Source: Mycobacterium sp. OAS707
GTDB taxonomy: Bacteria; Actinomycetota; Actinomycetes; Mycobacteriales; Mycobacteriaceae
NCBI RefSeq assembly: GCF_014873705.1
Contig: NZ_JADBDS010000001.1
Coordinates: 1,798,001-1,862,000 of the forward strand
Reading direction: 5' to 3'
DNA length: 64,000 nt
Position numbers and translations under genes: made by a program. Of this stretch, positions 46,997-55,959 are shown in pieces. Below the pieces are notes generated by a model. The model worked only from the letters and a program-made list of their open reading frames with translations. It searched no databases and was not told the DNA's origin. The first letter of the stretch is position 1, and each line of letters starts with the position of its first letter.

Positions 46997-48910
46997 TCAG
47001 GGTTCGACCGTGTACCGGTCGCCCAGGTAGTGGGTGAGCACCAGCCATATCTGACCCTGGCCGTGTGCGGTGAAGTACCAACGCACGGTTGTGGTCGAGC
47101 CGTCGGTGGCCTCGATTCGCACGCGGCGTGCGAACCGGCCGTCGCGTGCCACGGCCGAGGTGATCTCGCCCCACCGAAAGTGCCGGGCTCCCTCGGCGAG
47201 CACTTGAGCCGGTTCCCGATTGAGCAGCCTCTTGGCGTAAACGCGCCCCTCGTTGCGAAAACTCTGCGCCGCAAACGACGCCGCCCAGCGATCCTCGAGG
47301 CGCGGTTTGCAGATCAGTACGCCACTGTCGGCGATACCGAGGACGCGGCACCGGGAGAAGCGGGAAATCTTGACCGGTGCGAGTACGCCGAACCATTGAG
47401 TCGGCTCGGCAGGCGGCTGTTCGTCTTCCTGCTCGACGGGAGGAAACTCGATGTCGCGACGAACCTGATGGTTGTCGAGCCAGGTTTCAAACGCGGCTAC
47501 TGCATCGTCGTCCGCGCCGAGCGCCTCGTAGGCGGGAGTCCATGGATCGAGCGATTCGCCGCTTTCGTCGACAAGCCGCGGCGGGCCGTTCCAGTCCAGC
47601 ACATAGCGAGCGGAGCCCTGCTCGAGGAGTCTGTGCGCGATCACATCCCCCAACGCCGTTGCGGCGGTGGTCCGCGCGGCCTCGCTCTCGCCGCCGCTTT
47701 CGGTTACCGCGCACAGCAGCGCCTGCGTCCGCCCCTCATTGATCGCAGTGATTACCCCACCCAGGGTCGGAATCGAAACTCCATGCTTGGCAGCCGCATT
47801 CAACAGAACCCGGGCGTTGTGCTCGGACTTGGCGCTACCGGCCAGTGCCGCTATCTCGTCGAATGTCGTTGCCGCCAGCCCCGACTGGCGGTAGATCACC
47901 TCGCCGAACTGAGCGAGGTCGGCTTGCGGGTCGCTGAGCAAGGTCGTGGCGGGGCCGGAAGTGTCTTGCTCTCCACTGGTCCCAATGCGGTCAAAGGCCG
48001 CCAATCGCTTGCTAATCGACGGGTGGCTGTCGTAGATCGACTGCGGTGGATCTTCCGGGTTCGCCTTCACCTTGGCCAGCTGGCGCTGTCGCTCCGGGGC
48101 CGCCAGGAAGCACCGGAACCCGTCGAACAAGTCGTGCGGTCTGCTGCCTTCAGCCATGCCGGTGTTCACGTACAGCATGAGGAAGTACTCCCACGCCGGA
48201 TCGAGGGCTGTGCCCTGACGAAGCGCCTCGGCCGCAGTGTCGGCGCCGACAACTTCGGCGCTGAGTTGATCGGCCTCGAACTCCTGGCGGCGGTTGACCG
48301 TCTGTGCGACAGCGATGTAGAGGCGCGCGTACAGCCACAGCGGGATACGTACGACACTGTCGTCGAGTTCGGTGAGGACCTTCGCGATGGCTTCCATGCC
48401 GCGGTACGTGAGTGCTGCCAGCGCCGTGTGACGGGCGCTGTAGTGGCCGAGTTCGTGCGCCAGCACGGAGCGCAGCTGCTCGCGACTGAGACCGACGAGC
48501 AGCGGTGCGCCGATGTACATCTTGCGCCGTCCGCCGACGAGTCCCAGCAGTGAGGTCTCTTCTGCGACAGCGGCGTTCGCGCCGGTGACAAGCTGGATCT
48601 CGTCGGGAGGCCGCGTACCAGCGAATGCCGCGAGTTCACGTACCTCCCGCCACAACTTCGGCTGTTGCGCCTCGTCGAGGGCGAGGCCGATCTGATCCTG
48701 AGCCTTCGCGTCCTGTTGTGAGAACATTGTTCGGCCGACGGCGATCGCCACACCGCCAGCCAGGATCCAGCACACGGCCGCGAGGCCGATGCCCCACGCG
48801 GACACCAGCAGGCTGCCCACATACACCAGCGTCATGACGATGCCCAGAGCGACCACATAGAAGCCGACGAGCAGACCGACTGCGAGCAGAGCTTGAACTC
48901 TGTACTTCAT
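46997..48910 (-). CDS. M48-family zinc metalloprotease, membrane-anchored
   Basis: 637 residues. Two N-terminal membrane helices lie at about 8-60 (LLAVGLLVGFYVVALGIVMT). The catalytic motif HELGH is in RSVLAHELGHYSARHTALAA (about residue 145), with a downstream glutamate in NRRQEFEADQLSAEVVGADT as third zinc ligand. The middle part has SIYDSHPSISKRLAAFDRIG, typical of HtpX/Ste24-like M48 proteins, and the C-terminal 200 residues are an extra domain. The start has GGGGGGAAATG, a usable ribosome binding site. Likely roles are membrane-protein quality control or cell-envelope peptide processing. Confidence 0.88.
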   Translation of the reverse strand: MKYRVQALLAVGLLVGFYVVALGIVMTLVYVGSLLVSAWGIGLAAVCWILAGGVAIAVGRTMFSQQDAKAQDQIGLALDEAQQPKLWREVRELAAFAGTRPPDEIQLVTGANAAVAEETSLLGLVGGRRKMYIGAPLLVGLSREQLRSVLAHELGHYSARHTALAALTYRGMEAIAKVLTELDDSVVRIPLWLYARLYIAVAQTVNRRQEFEADQLSAEVVGADTAAEALRQGTALDPAWEYFLMLYVNTGMAEGSRPHDLFDGFRCFLAAPERQRQLAKVKANPEDPPQSIYDSHPSISKRLAAFDRIGTSGEQDTSGPATTLLSDPQADLAQFGEVIYRQSGLAATTFDEIAALAGSAKSEHNARVLLNAAAKHGVSIPTLGGVITAINEGRTQALLCAVTESGGESEAARTTAATALGDVIAHRLLEQGSARYVLDWNGPPRLVDESGESLDPWTPAYEALGADDDAVAAFETWLDNHQVRRDIEFPPVEQEDEQPPAEPTQWFGVLAPVKISRFSRCRVLGIADSGVLICKPRLEDRWAASFAAQSFRNEGRVYAKRLLNREPAQVLAEGARHFRWGEITSAVARDGRFARRVRIEATDGSTTTVRWYFTAHGQGQIWLVLTHYLGDRYTVEP

Positions 48911-48937
48911 TTCCCCCCCAGGAAAATCGGTGCCGAA

Positions 48938-49297
48938 TCAACCGTGCAGATACGTCCCGTGGCCCTCGCGCACCAGGCCGTCGGCGTCGAAGGTCAGCAC
49001 CTCGTTGACCAGTTCGCCGCGGTGGTTGCGGTAGTTGATCACCAGCGTCGACTCACCGCGGTACACGCCGACGATGTCAAAGTGCAGCTCCGGAAAGGCC
49101 TTCAGCGCAACCGTCCAGTAGTCGCGCAGCGCTGCCTTGCCTCGCACCACTCCCCCGCTTCCGGGGACGACGCGTGCCGCCACCGGCGACGTGAACAGCA
49201 CATCGTCGCGGAAGTGCGCGAGCACCGCCTCGACATCGTGCGCATTCCATGCCCGCACCCACTGGTCCGCATAACCGTTGGGGTCGGGAGTCGGCAT
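48938..49297 (-). CDS. SnoaL-like (NTF2-fold) protein
   Basis: 119 residues. The fold pattern is YADQWVRAWNAHDVEAVLAH, FRDDVLFTSPVAARVVPG, VRGKAALRDYWTVALKAFPE and VLTFDADGLVREGHGTY. This group often acts as small isomerases, cyclases or binding proteins; no specific activity can be read. It starts 5 bases after the esterase stop and ends 27 bases before the M48 gene, so esterase, SnoaL-like and M48 genes probably form one operon. Confidence 0.78.
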   Translation of the reverse strand: MPTPDPNGYADQWVRAWNAHDVEAVLAHFRDDVLFTSPVAARVVPGSGGVVRGKAALRDYWTVALKAFPELHFDIVGVYRGESTLVINYRNHRGELVNEVLTFDADGLVREGHGTYLHG

Positions 49298-49302
49298 CGC
49301 CG

Positions 49303-50880
49303 TCAGCCTTTCACGCTAGCCCAGAACGCGCACTGGTGGGATTCGTCGTAGTCGGTGATCACTGTGCTCCCACCCGGCTGAAACGACAACCGATTTTTGT
49401 CGGCGCCGAATGCAGGCCACTGCCCACCCGGTTCGGTCGTTCGCACGAAATGCGCCCAGTAGTCGATCATTTGGTCAGACAAGACCTGCTGGGCAGGGTT
49501 GAGCGGCGGCGCACCGCCCATGTCGAACAGGTAGCGCAGTTCCAGGGAATGGCTTGCGCCGACTGGGAACGGCACTGTGCGCAGCGGATCGGGTGCCGGC
49601 GCATCGCGGTCATTGAACTCGTAGGCGTAGACGGACCCTTTGCGCTGCATTGCCTCGGCCATCCGATCCGACGGGCACGCGAACACCCCATCGGTGACCG
49701 CCGCCGAATATGCAAGGGGCGCACCACCGTAACGCTGCAATGGGTAATGGGCCTCGACGGCAGCCGCGTTGGCGCCGAACGTCTCGGCCAGCAGTTGTGG
49801 GTACCCCTCGGTGCTGTACTCGGCGTGCCGCAGGTACTGCAGGGCGACGAATAACGTGAATTCGTCGCGGTTGGTGCCGATCAGCACCGGCACGCGCGCC
49901 GTGCGGCCTTCGACGGATCCGGCGACCGGATCGACCGGCAGTCGCTTTGTACCGGTGACGGGACCGCTGAGCTTGTCGGCGCCGATGCGGTAGTACCAAA
50001 CCGGCTCGCGTAGCTTGCCGGGCGGCAGAGCGCGCAGGCACTGGGCCGCGGATTGCGGTTCGCCACAGCCAAGTTCGGCCGCGTAGTCGAGGCTGGCCTG
50101 CTGCGCCTGCGCGAGCGGCAGCTGCGCCTGGCACGGTCCGCTCTGAATGATCGCCGCCCGGAACAGCCCAGCCGATTCCGGCGCAACCAGGTGGTCACAT
50201 ACCGACATGCCACCGGCAGACTCACCAGCCAGTGTCACCTTGCCCGGATCGCCGCCGAAGTCGGCGATGTTGTCGCGCACCCAGCGCAGCGCAGCCTGCT
50301 GATCGGCGAGGCCGTAATTACCGACATCGCCCGGCGACCCCAGCGCCGGATGCGCGAGGAACCCCATCGCGCCCAGCCGGTAATTGATGGTGACGACGAT
50401 CATGTCGCCCCGCTCGGCGAGCCACCGCGCGTCGTAGATTCCTCCGCTGCCGTTGATGAACGCGCCACCGTGAATCCACACCATCACCGGCAAGGGCCCG
50501 CCACCCCGGCCGACGGGCGGTGTCCAGACGTTCAGTGTCAGGCAGTCCTCGTCGGTTTGCCGCCCGAATTCCGGGTCGCCACCGGGATCCTGAAGGCACC
50601 GCGGTCCGGGGCGGGTCGCGTCGCGCACCCCTTGCCATGCGGCAGCCGGTGCCGGGGGCTGCCACCTCAGCGGCCCGAGTGGCGGTGCGGCATAAGGGAT
50701 TCCGGCGAACAGCCGGTGATCGGAGGCGACGACGCCGCGCAGCGCCCCTGCGCTAGTGTGAACCACGGCGGGATCTGAGGGATGCGGCGGAACGGCGGTC
50801 TTCGGCGGTTCACCGTCACCGCGGGCGCACCCCACAGCCAGCACCACACTCAAGGCGAGCGTCAGCAGGCGGCGAAGCAT
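49303..50880 (-). CDS. lipoprotein carboxylesterase (type B)
   Basis: 525 residues from ATG 50880, giving MLRRLLTLALSVVLAVGCAR, a lipoprotein signal with lipobox ending at Cys 18; an upstream open frame is rejected. The alpha/beta-hydrolase of the carboxylesterase B family has oxyanion loop WIHGGAFINGSGG, nucleophile elbow TLAGESAGGMSVCDH with the catalytic Ser, acidic residue in IGTNRDEFTLF, and His in GASHSLELRYLF. It should be anchored at the outer face of the plasma membrane and hydrolyse ester substrates of unknown nature. A palindrome upstream (50964) lies between it and the divergent P450. Confidence 0.9.
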   Translation of the reverse strand: MLRRLLTLALSVVLAVGCARGDGEPPKTAVPPHPSDPAVVHTSAGALRGVVASDHRLFAGIPYAAPPLGPLRWQPPAPAAAWQGVRDATRPGPRCLQDPGGDPEFGRQTDEDCLTLNVWTPPVGRGGGPLPVMVWIHGGAFINGSGGIYDARWLAERGDMIVVTINYRLGAMGFLAHPALGSPGDVGNYGLADQQAALRWVRDNIADFGGDPGKVTLAGESAGGMSVCDHLVAPESAGLFRAAIIQSGPCQAQLPLAQAQQASLDYAAELGCGEPQSAAQCLRALPPGKLREPVWYYRIGADKLSGPVTGTKRLPVDPVAGSVEGRTARVPVLIGTNRDEFTLFVALQYLRHAEYSTEGYPQLLAETFGANAAAVEAHYPLQRYGGAPLAYSAAVTDGVFACPSDRMAEAMQRKGSVYAYEFNDRDAPAPDPLRTVPFPVGASHSLELRYLFDMGGAPPLNPAQQVLSDQMIDYWAHFVRTTEPGGQWPAFGADKNRLSFQPGGSTVITDYDESHQCAFWASVKG

Positions 50881-50963
50881 TTGGGACGGCACGCCCTTAG
50901 AGCCTAGCGGCGTCTGACTCACCCGCCCCTTCCCACAGGTGGCCCGCATCACATAGACTCCAA

Positions 50964-50981
50964 ACTTGACACCCGTCAAGT
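50964..50981. promoter_or_regulatory. operator-like palindrome between esterase and P450 genes
   Basis: ACTTGACACCCGTCAAGT has perfect 7-bp arms (ACTTGAC/GTCAAGT) around a 4-base centre. It lies 83 bases upstream of the esterase start and 29 bases before the P450 start, in a position to repress either. The TetR protein encoded after the P450 is a possible binder, although its own promoter carries different half-sites. Confidence 0.55.
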
Positions 50982-51010
50982 CCGGGAATACCGGAGGTGA
51001 GGAGCCCGAA

Positions 51011-52261
51011 TTGAGCACGCCGACGATGGACGACGCCGCCAAAGTCCTGGCCGATCCCACCGCCTATGCCGACGACGAACGACTGCACGCGGCGCTGACC
51101 CATCTGCGGGCGAACAACCCCGTCGCCTGGGTGGACAACCCGCCCTACCGGCCGTTCTGGGCGATCACCAAGCACGCCGACATCATGGCCATCGAACGGG
51201 ACAACAACCTGTTCCTGTCCGAGCCGCGACCCCTGCTGGCCACCGCCGAGGTCGACGACGTGTTGAAGGCTCAGCAGGAGGCCGGGTTGGGCATCCGCAC
51301 GCTGATCCACATGGACGATCCCCACCACCGCAAAGTACGGGCGATCGGCGCGGATTGGTTCCGACCGAAGGCCATGCGCGATCTCAAGGTGCGCGTCGAC
51401 GAACTGGCGAAGCGCTACGTCGATATGATGCGCGACATCGGCCCCGAGTGCGACTTCGTCGAAGCAGTGGCGGTGAACTTTCCTCTCTACGTGATCCTTT
51501 CGCTCCTCGGCCTGCCCGAGGAGGACTTCCCTCGCATGATGAAGCTGACGCAGGAGATGTTCGGCGGCGAGGACGAGGAACACCGGCGCGGGGATTCGAC
51601 CGAGGATCTGCTGGCGGTGCTGGCCGACTTCTTCAACTACTTCTCGGCGTTGACGGCCTCCCGTCGCGCCACCCCGACCGAGGACCTGGCATCGGCAATT
51701 GCCAACGGCCGCATCGACGGTGAATACATGTCGGACATGGACACCCTGTCCTACTACGTGATCATTGCCAGTGCCGGCCACGACACGACCAAGGACGCGA
51801 TCTCCGGTGGCCTGCTGGCATTGATCGAGAACCCGGGCGAACTGGATCGACTGCGCCAGAACATGGATCTGATGCCGACGGCGGTCGAGGAGATGATCCG
51901 GTGGGCCACACCGGTCAAGGAGTTCATGCGCACCGCTGCCGAGGACACCGTCGTTCGCGGCGTGCCGATCGCCAAGGGCAAATCCGTCTACCTCGCATAC
52001 GTTTCAGGTAACCGGGATGAAGAGGTGTTCGACGAACCGTTCCGCTTCGACGTCGGCCGCGATCCGAACCGCCACGTCGCGTTCGGATACGGTGTGCACT
52101 TCTGCCTCGGCGCCGCGCTGGCCCGGATGGAGATGAACAGCCTCTTCACCGAACTGATCCCACGGCTGGAATCGATCGAACTGGCTGGTGAGCCGGAGCT
52201 GACGGCCACCACATTCGTCGGCGGTCTCAAGCACCTGCCGATCCGCTACTCGCTCAGGTGA
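51011..52261 (+). CDS. cytochrome P450
   Basis: 416 residues from TTG 51011, chosen because GGAGGTGAGGAG lies 7 bases before it; ATG 51026 is an alternative. I-helix motif IIASAGHDTTKDAISGG with the acid-alcohol pair, K-helix VEEMIRWATPVKEF (ExxR as EEMIR), and heme loop VAFGYGVHFCLGAALARMEM with the cysteine ligand. It is a soluble bacterial class I P450 that would need ferredoxin and reductase. The substrate is unknown; the size and I-helix pattern resemble mycobacterial CYP families that oxidise lipids or terpenoids, but no subfamily is assigned. Its end overlaps the convergent TetR gene by 8 bases. Confidence 0.92.
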   Translation: MSTPTMDDAAKVLADPTAYADDERLHAALTHLRANNPVAWVDNPPYRPFWAITKHADIMAIERDNNLFLSEPRPLLATAEVDDVLKAQQEAGLGIRTLIHMDDPHHRKVRAIGADWFRPKAMRDLKVRVDELAKRYVDMMRDIGPECDFVEAVAVNFPLYVILSLLGLPEEDFPRMMKLTQEMFGGEDEEHRRGDSTEDLLAVLADFFNYFSALTASRRATPTEDLASAIANGRIDGEYMSDMDTLSYYVIIASAGHDTTKDAISGGLLALIENPGELDRLRQNMDLMPTAVEEMIRWATPVKEFMRTAAEDTVVRGVPIAKGKSVYLAYVSGNRDEEVFDEPFRFDVGRDPNRHVAFGYGVHFCLGAALARMEMNSLFTELIPRLESIELAGEPELTATTFVGGLKHLPIRYSLR

Positions 52262-52880
52262 TCTTGCGCCGCTTCTTGGCGTGGGTGGCCAAGAACCCGT
52301 CGACGGCGATCTCGGCGCATCCGCGGTAGTCGAAATCGGCTACGGTGGAGAGCCTTCCGAGGATCAACGGTCCGATCAGCAATGCGATTGCCTGGACGCG
52401 GTCGACCTCGCCGAGCTCCGCCACAGCCCGCGGGCTGTCGAAGATGGCGTCGAACGGCGCCGAGTAGAACTGGATGATCTTGGTCCGCAAAGTGCCGACC
52501 GCATCCGAATCCGGTTGGCGCACATCGGAATAATTCCCCGCTGCCGGCCCTGACGCCAACCAGGTCATCGCGGCGAGCGTGGTTGGCGCCTCGGCGATCG
52601 CCTCGGCCCACCCCACCACCACAGCGATCAACTGATCGCGCGTCGTGCCTTCTACTGGCGGCATCGGCGCGGGTTGCAACAGGCTCGCGAATGCCGCGGC
52701 TAGTAGGTCGTTGGCGCTCGGAAAGTGGCGATACAGCGTGGCCCGTGCGACGTTGGCGCTGCGGGTGACTGCGTCGATCGTGACCGCGCTGGGGCCGCCC
52801 GACCGCAACAGCGCGGTCGCGGCATCGAGCAATCGCGCCCGCGACCGGGCCGGTCGGGGATCACTCCCGATGGCCGCCAT
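52254..52880 (-). CDS. TetR-family repressor, divergent from MFS efflux pump
   Basis: 208 residues from ATG 52880 (MAAIGSDPRPARSRARLLDA); a longer open frame runs into the operator and is rejected. The helix-turn-helix covers RARLLDAATALLRSGGPSAV, then TIDAVTRSANVARATLYRHF. The C-terminal domain has a Trp-Leu-Ala-Ser stretch (LAAMTWLASGPAAG). It is divergent from an EmrB/QacA-type transporter with three GTCTCG half-sites in the 93-base gap, the usual repressor/pump pair. Confidence 0.9.
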   Translation of the reverse strand: MAAIGSDPRPARSRARLLDAATALLRSGGPSAVTIDAVTRSANVARATLYRHFPSANDLLAAAFASLLQPAPMPPVEGTTRDQLIAVVVGWAEAIAEAPTTLAAMTWLASGPAAGNYSDVRQPDSDAVGTLRTKIIQFYSAPFDAIFDSPRAVAELGEVDRVQAIALLIGPLILGRLSTVADFDYRGCAEIAVDGFLATHAKKRRKIT

Positions 52881-52918
52881 CCGTTTACACCACCTCCCAC
52901 GTGGGAACAAGACTATCG

Positions 52919-52944
52919 GTCTCGCTACGAGACTGTTAGTCTCG
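52919..52944. promoter_or_regulatory. three alternating half-sites, probable TetR operator of the MFS pump
   Basis: GTCTCG (52919-52924), CGAGAC (52928-52933) and GTCTCG (52939-52944) give two overlapping palindromes with 3- and 5-base centres. They lie 39 bases before the TetR start and 30 bases before the MFS start. Sharing the middle half-site would allow either of two dimer positions. Confidence 0.75.
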
Positions 52945-52973
52945 AAACTATCCACTTAAGGAGAACGCCGCTG

Positions 52974-54632
52974 ATGGTCGACACCCTCGCTCGATCCGAT
53001 CAGGATATCGACGGTGGCGTCGCCTCCCTCTCGAACCGCGCCCGGTTCTGGTTGTTGACGGTCGCCGCGCTCGACGTGCTGCTGGTGATCTCGTCCATGG
53101 TGGCGCTGAATGCGGCGCTGCCCGACATGGCGGTACAAACCGCCGCGACACAGACACAGCTGACATGGATCGTCGACGGTTACACCCTGGTGCTGGCGTG
53201 CCTGTTGCTGCCTGCAGGAGCGATCGGCGATCGGTACGGCCGCCGCGGCGCACTGCTCGTCGGACTCGCGATCTTCGCCGTCGCTTCCGTTTCACCGACC
53301 GTCTTCGACAGCCCGGTTCAGATCATCGTCGCGCGCGCGGCCGCAGGGCTGGGCGCCGCGTTCATCATGCCCGCGACACTGTCGCTGCTGACCGCTGCGT
53401 TCCCGCGCTCCGAGCGCAACAAGGCCGTTGGCATCTGGGCAGGCGTCGCAAGCTCAGGAGCGGTAGTCGGGTTCATGGGCGCCGGCCTTCTACTCAAGTA
53501 CTTCTCCTGGCCGTCCATCTTCTACGGGTTCGCCGCCTCGGCCCTCGTACTATTCATCGCCACCTGCACGATCTCCTCATCGCGTGACGAGACCGCTACC
53601 CCACTGGACTGGCTCGGGGCGGTGCTGATCGGCGGCGCGGTGGCGGTGTTCGTGTTCGGAGTCGTTGAGGCACCGGTACGCGGCTGGACGCACCCCGTCG
53701 TGTGGGGCTGCATGTCGCTCGGCGTCGTGCTGGCTGTGGTGTTCGCGGTGGTCGAACTGAGGCGTGAACATCCTCTGCTCGACATCCGCCTTTTCGGTAG
53801 GCCCGACTTCGCGACCGGCGCGGTAGGCATCACCTGCCTGTTCTTCGCGAATTTCGGATTCTTTTTCGTCTCAATGCAATACATGCAGTTGATCCTCGGC
53901 TACAGCCCGCTGCAGACTGCCTTCGCGCTCACCCCGTTGGCGGTACCCATCATGGTTCTCGGCGCGACACTGCATCTGTACCTACCGAAGATCGGACTGC
54001 GAACAGCAGTCGCGCTCGGTCTGTTTCTGATCGGCGCAGGCCTGTTCTGCATGCGCTACCTCGACGCAGGGTCGGCATACATCGACATGGTCTGGCCGTT
54101 CCTGATCGTGAGCACAGGCATCGGCTTATGCGTCGCGCCAACGACTTCGGCGATCATGAACGCGGTTCCCGACGAGAAGCAGGGCGTCGCTTCTGCGGTC
54201 AACGACACCACGCGTGAAGTCGGCGCCGCGGTCGGGATCGCCGTCGCCGGATCGGTCCTCGCCGCCCAGTACAACGATGTGCTCCGACCAGCCCTGGCCG
54301 GCTTGCCCGACCAGGTCCGCGAATCGGCCCTCGATTCGCTCGCCCATGCGCTGGCGGTCGCCGACCAGATGGGGCCGCAGGGAACGAGACTGGCCGACCT
54401 CGCCGAGTCTGCGTTCATCCAGTCGATGGACTTATCGCTGTTGGTCATCGCCGCCACCGTGATGGTTGCGTCGGCATTCGTCGCGGTGTGGGCGCCCGGC
54501 CGCAACGGAAAACAGTTCGGATTCCTACGCAACGACGACGAAGTCAGCGGCCCGGTGACCGATCATCACGATGGTGGCGTGCGGTCCCCTGCTGGTGATG
54601 GCGGGAAGCACCGAGCCGTCGACGACCCATAG
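52974..54632 (+). CDS. MFS efflux transporter, EmrB/QacA (DHA2) type
   Basis: 552 residues from ATG 52974 with ribosome binding site AAGGAGAAC. About 14 membrane helices. Motif A is AGAIGDRYGRRGALLVGLAI, motif B region RAAAGLGAAFIMPATLSLL, and motif C-like GIWAGVASSGAVVGFMGAGL. The proton-driven pump should export toxic compounds and is controlled by the divergent TetR protein. Oddity: the last 36 codons overlap the 3' end of mftG on the opposite strand, and the tail after GRNGKQFGFLRN is hydrophilic and His/Gly-rich, unlike related pumps, so the stop may have moved downstream. Confidence 0.9.
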   Translation: MVDTLARSDQDIDGGVASLSNRARFWLLTVAALDVLLVISSMVALNAALPDMAVQTAATQTQLTWIVDGYTLVLACLLLPAGAIGDRYGRRGALLVGLAIFAVASVSPTVFDSPVQIIVARAAAGLGAAFIMPATLSLLTAAFPRSERNKAVGIWAGVASSGAVVGFMGAGLLLKYFSWPSIFYGFAASALVLFIATCTISSSRDETATPLDWLGAVLIGGAVAVFVFGVVEAPVRGWTHPVVWGCMSLGVVLAVVFAVVELRREHPLLDIRLFGRPDFATGAVGITCLFFANFGFFFVSMQYMQLILGYSPLQTAFALTPLAVPIMVLGATLHLYLPKIGLRTAVALGLFLIGAGLFCMRYLDAGSAYIDMVWPFLIVSTGIGLCVAPTTSAIMNAVPDEKQGVASAVNDTTREVGAAVGIAVAGSVLAAQYNDVLRPALAGLPDQVRESALDSLAHALAVADQMGPQGTRLADLAESAFIQSMDLSLLVIAATVMVASAFVAVWAPGRNGKQFGFLRNDDEVSGPVTDHHDGGVRSPAGDGGKHRAVDDP

Positions 54633-55952
54633 CTGCTCGACCCCGTGGACTCGACACTGAGTGTCGACGACCGCGTCGGAGTTGACGCCCATCGGGGCCG
54701 TCCTCGCAAGGTGCTGCGAGGTTGACCACGAAACGGGACCCACTTGCGCTGTCTCGCCGACCAATTCGCGCGCCAACTCGGCGCCATCGGTCAGCTTGGC
54801 GACATCGGCCGGCGAAGCGTCGTAGTGGTGTTCGATGATCGGACCGACGTCAGGGTCAGCAGACGCGAGCGTCACGCTGCCGCGGGACTCGGGCCGCATC
54901 AGCGCGACCCCGATGTGGGGATGGTCGCCGGGATCGTCGCGCCGGCCGCTGACCATTGCACCGAATCCTGCTGTGTACGGCCGGATCTCGAGCTCGTCGG
55001 TCGTCAGCACCGCCTCGAGCGGAGGCAGTCCGTGGGTTTCCGTCCAGTTGACCGGCAACACCCATTCGGGATGGTCAACACAGGCCGCGCCGACAGGCAG
55101 GTCAGCGAGCACCGGTACGCCTGCCGCCCGTAGTGCACCCTGCGGGCCGATGCCGGACAGCATCATCAGATGCGCCGATCCTATTGCGCCGGCAGACAAC
55201 ACGATTCGATCCGCACTGAGAACCGAAACACCGTCCGGCCCGACGCATTCGACACCGATGGCCGTGTCACCGGCAAACCGCACTCGGGTGACCCTGGTGT
55301 TCGTCAGCAGCGTGAGGTTGGTCCGGCCGACTGCGGGCTTCAGATACGCCCCGCCGGGCCCCACCCTTGTTCCGCCGTTGATGTTCAGTGGCACCGCGCC
55401 GACTCCCGGCGGTAACGCTCCATCTGAGGTGGCGCCGTTGAGGTCATCGATCCACCGGTAGCCGGCCTGCCCTGAGGCCTGCACGAAAGACGCTGTGCAG
55501 CCGTCGAATTCGGACACCCGGCGAACCAGAATAGGCCCGTCTGATCCGTGCACGGGGGTATCGAAGTCGAGATCGGTTTCGATCGCCCGAAAATGCGGCA
55601 GGACATCTTCCCATTTCCAGCCCGGCAGACCCCAGCCGTTGAAATCCGTTGGCAGCCCGCGACAGAAGTAGCCGCCGTTCACGGCGCCCGACCCGCCGAC
55701 CACGGCGCCACGCATTATCTGTGCGTGCCGTTTGGGCTCGTCGGTCAGCGTCGTCGGGTAGCGCCGCACCACCGAGCTTGCGGTCCCGATCGGCAACCTC
55801 AGCCCGTCGGTGATTTGCGCGAGCACCCGAGGATCCGACGGGGTTGGCCCGGCCTCCACCACCGTCACTTGGCACTGCGGATCGGCGGAAAGGCGTTCGG
55901 CCAGAACGGACCCAGCGCTGCCCGCACCGACGATCAGCACGTCGCTATGCAA
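54525..55952 (-). CDS. mftG: mycofactocin-system GMC oxidoreductase MftG
   Basis: 475 residues, from TTG 55952 giving LHSDVLIVGAGSAGSVLAER; the start is uncertain and an upstream open frame exists. The FAD-binding Rossmann motif is at the N-terminus, then RRYPTTLTDEPKRHAQIMRG, GAVVGGSGAVNGGYFCRG, VLSAGAIGSAHLMMLSGIGP and the C-terminal GMC segment LWVVDGSVLPAITSRGPHAT. Rv0697 is the M. tuberculosis orthologue. MftG is thought to pass electrons from reduced mycofactocin to the respiratory chain. It follows mftF by 7 bases. Its 3' end overlaps the convergent MFS gene by 108 bases. Confidence 0.9.
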   Translation of the reverse strand: MHSDVLIVGAGSAGSVLAERLSADPQCQVTVVEAGPTPSDPRVLAQITDGLRLPIGTASSVVRRYPTTLTDEPKRHAQIMRGAVVGGSGAVNGGYFCRGLPTDFNGWGLPGWKWEDVLPHFRAIETDLDFDTPVHGSDGPILVRRVSEFDGCTASFVQASGQAGYRWIDDLNGATSDGALPPGVGAVPLNINGGTRVGPGGAYLKPAVGRTNLTLLTNTRVTRVRFAGDTAIGVECVGPDGVSVLSADRIVLSAGAIGSAHLMMLSGIGPQGALRAAGVPVLADLPVGAACVDHPEWVLPVNWTETHGLPPLEAVLTTDELEIRPYTAGFGAMVSGRRDDPGDHPHIGVALMRPESRGSVTLASADPDVGPIIEHHYDASPADVAKLTDGAELARELVGETAQVGPVSWSTSQHLARTAPMGVNSDAVVDTQCRVHGVEQLWVVDGSVLPAITSRGPHATIVMIGHRAADFVVVA

Positions 55953-55959
55953 GGTCGTA

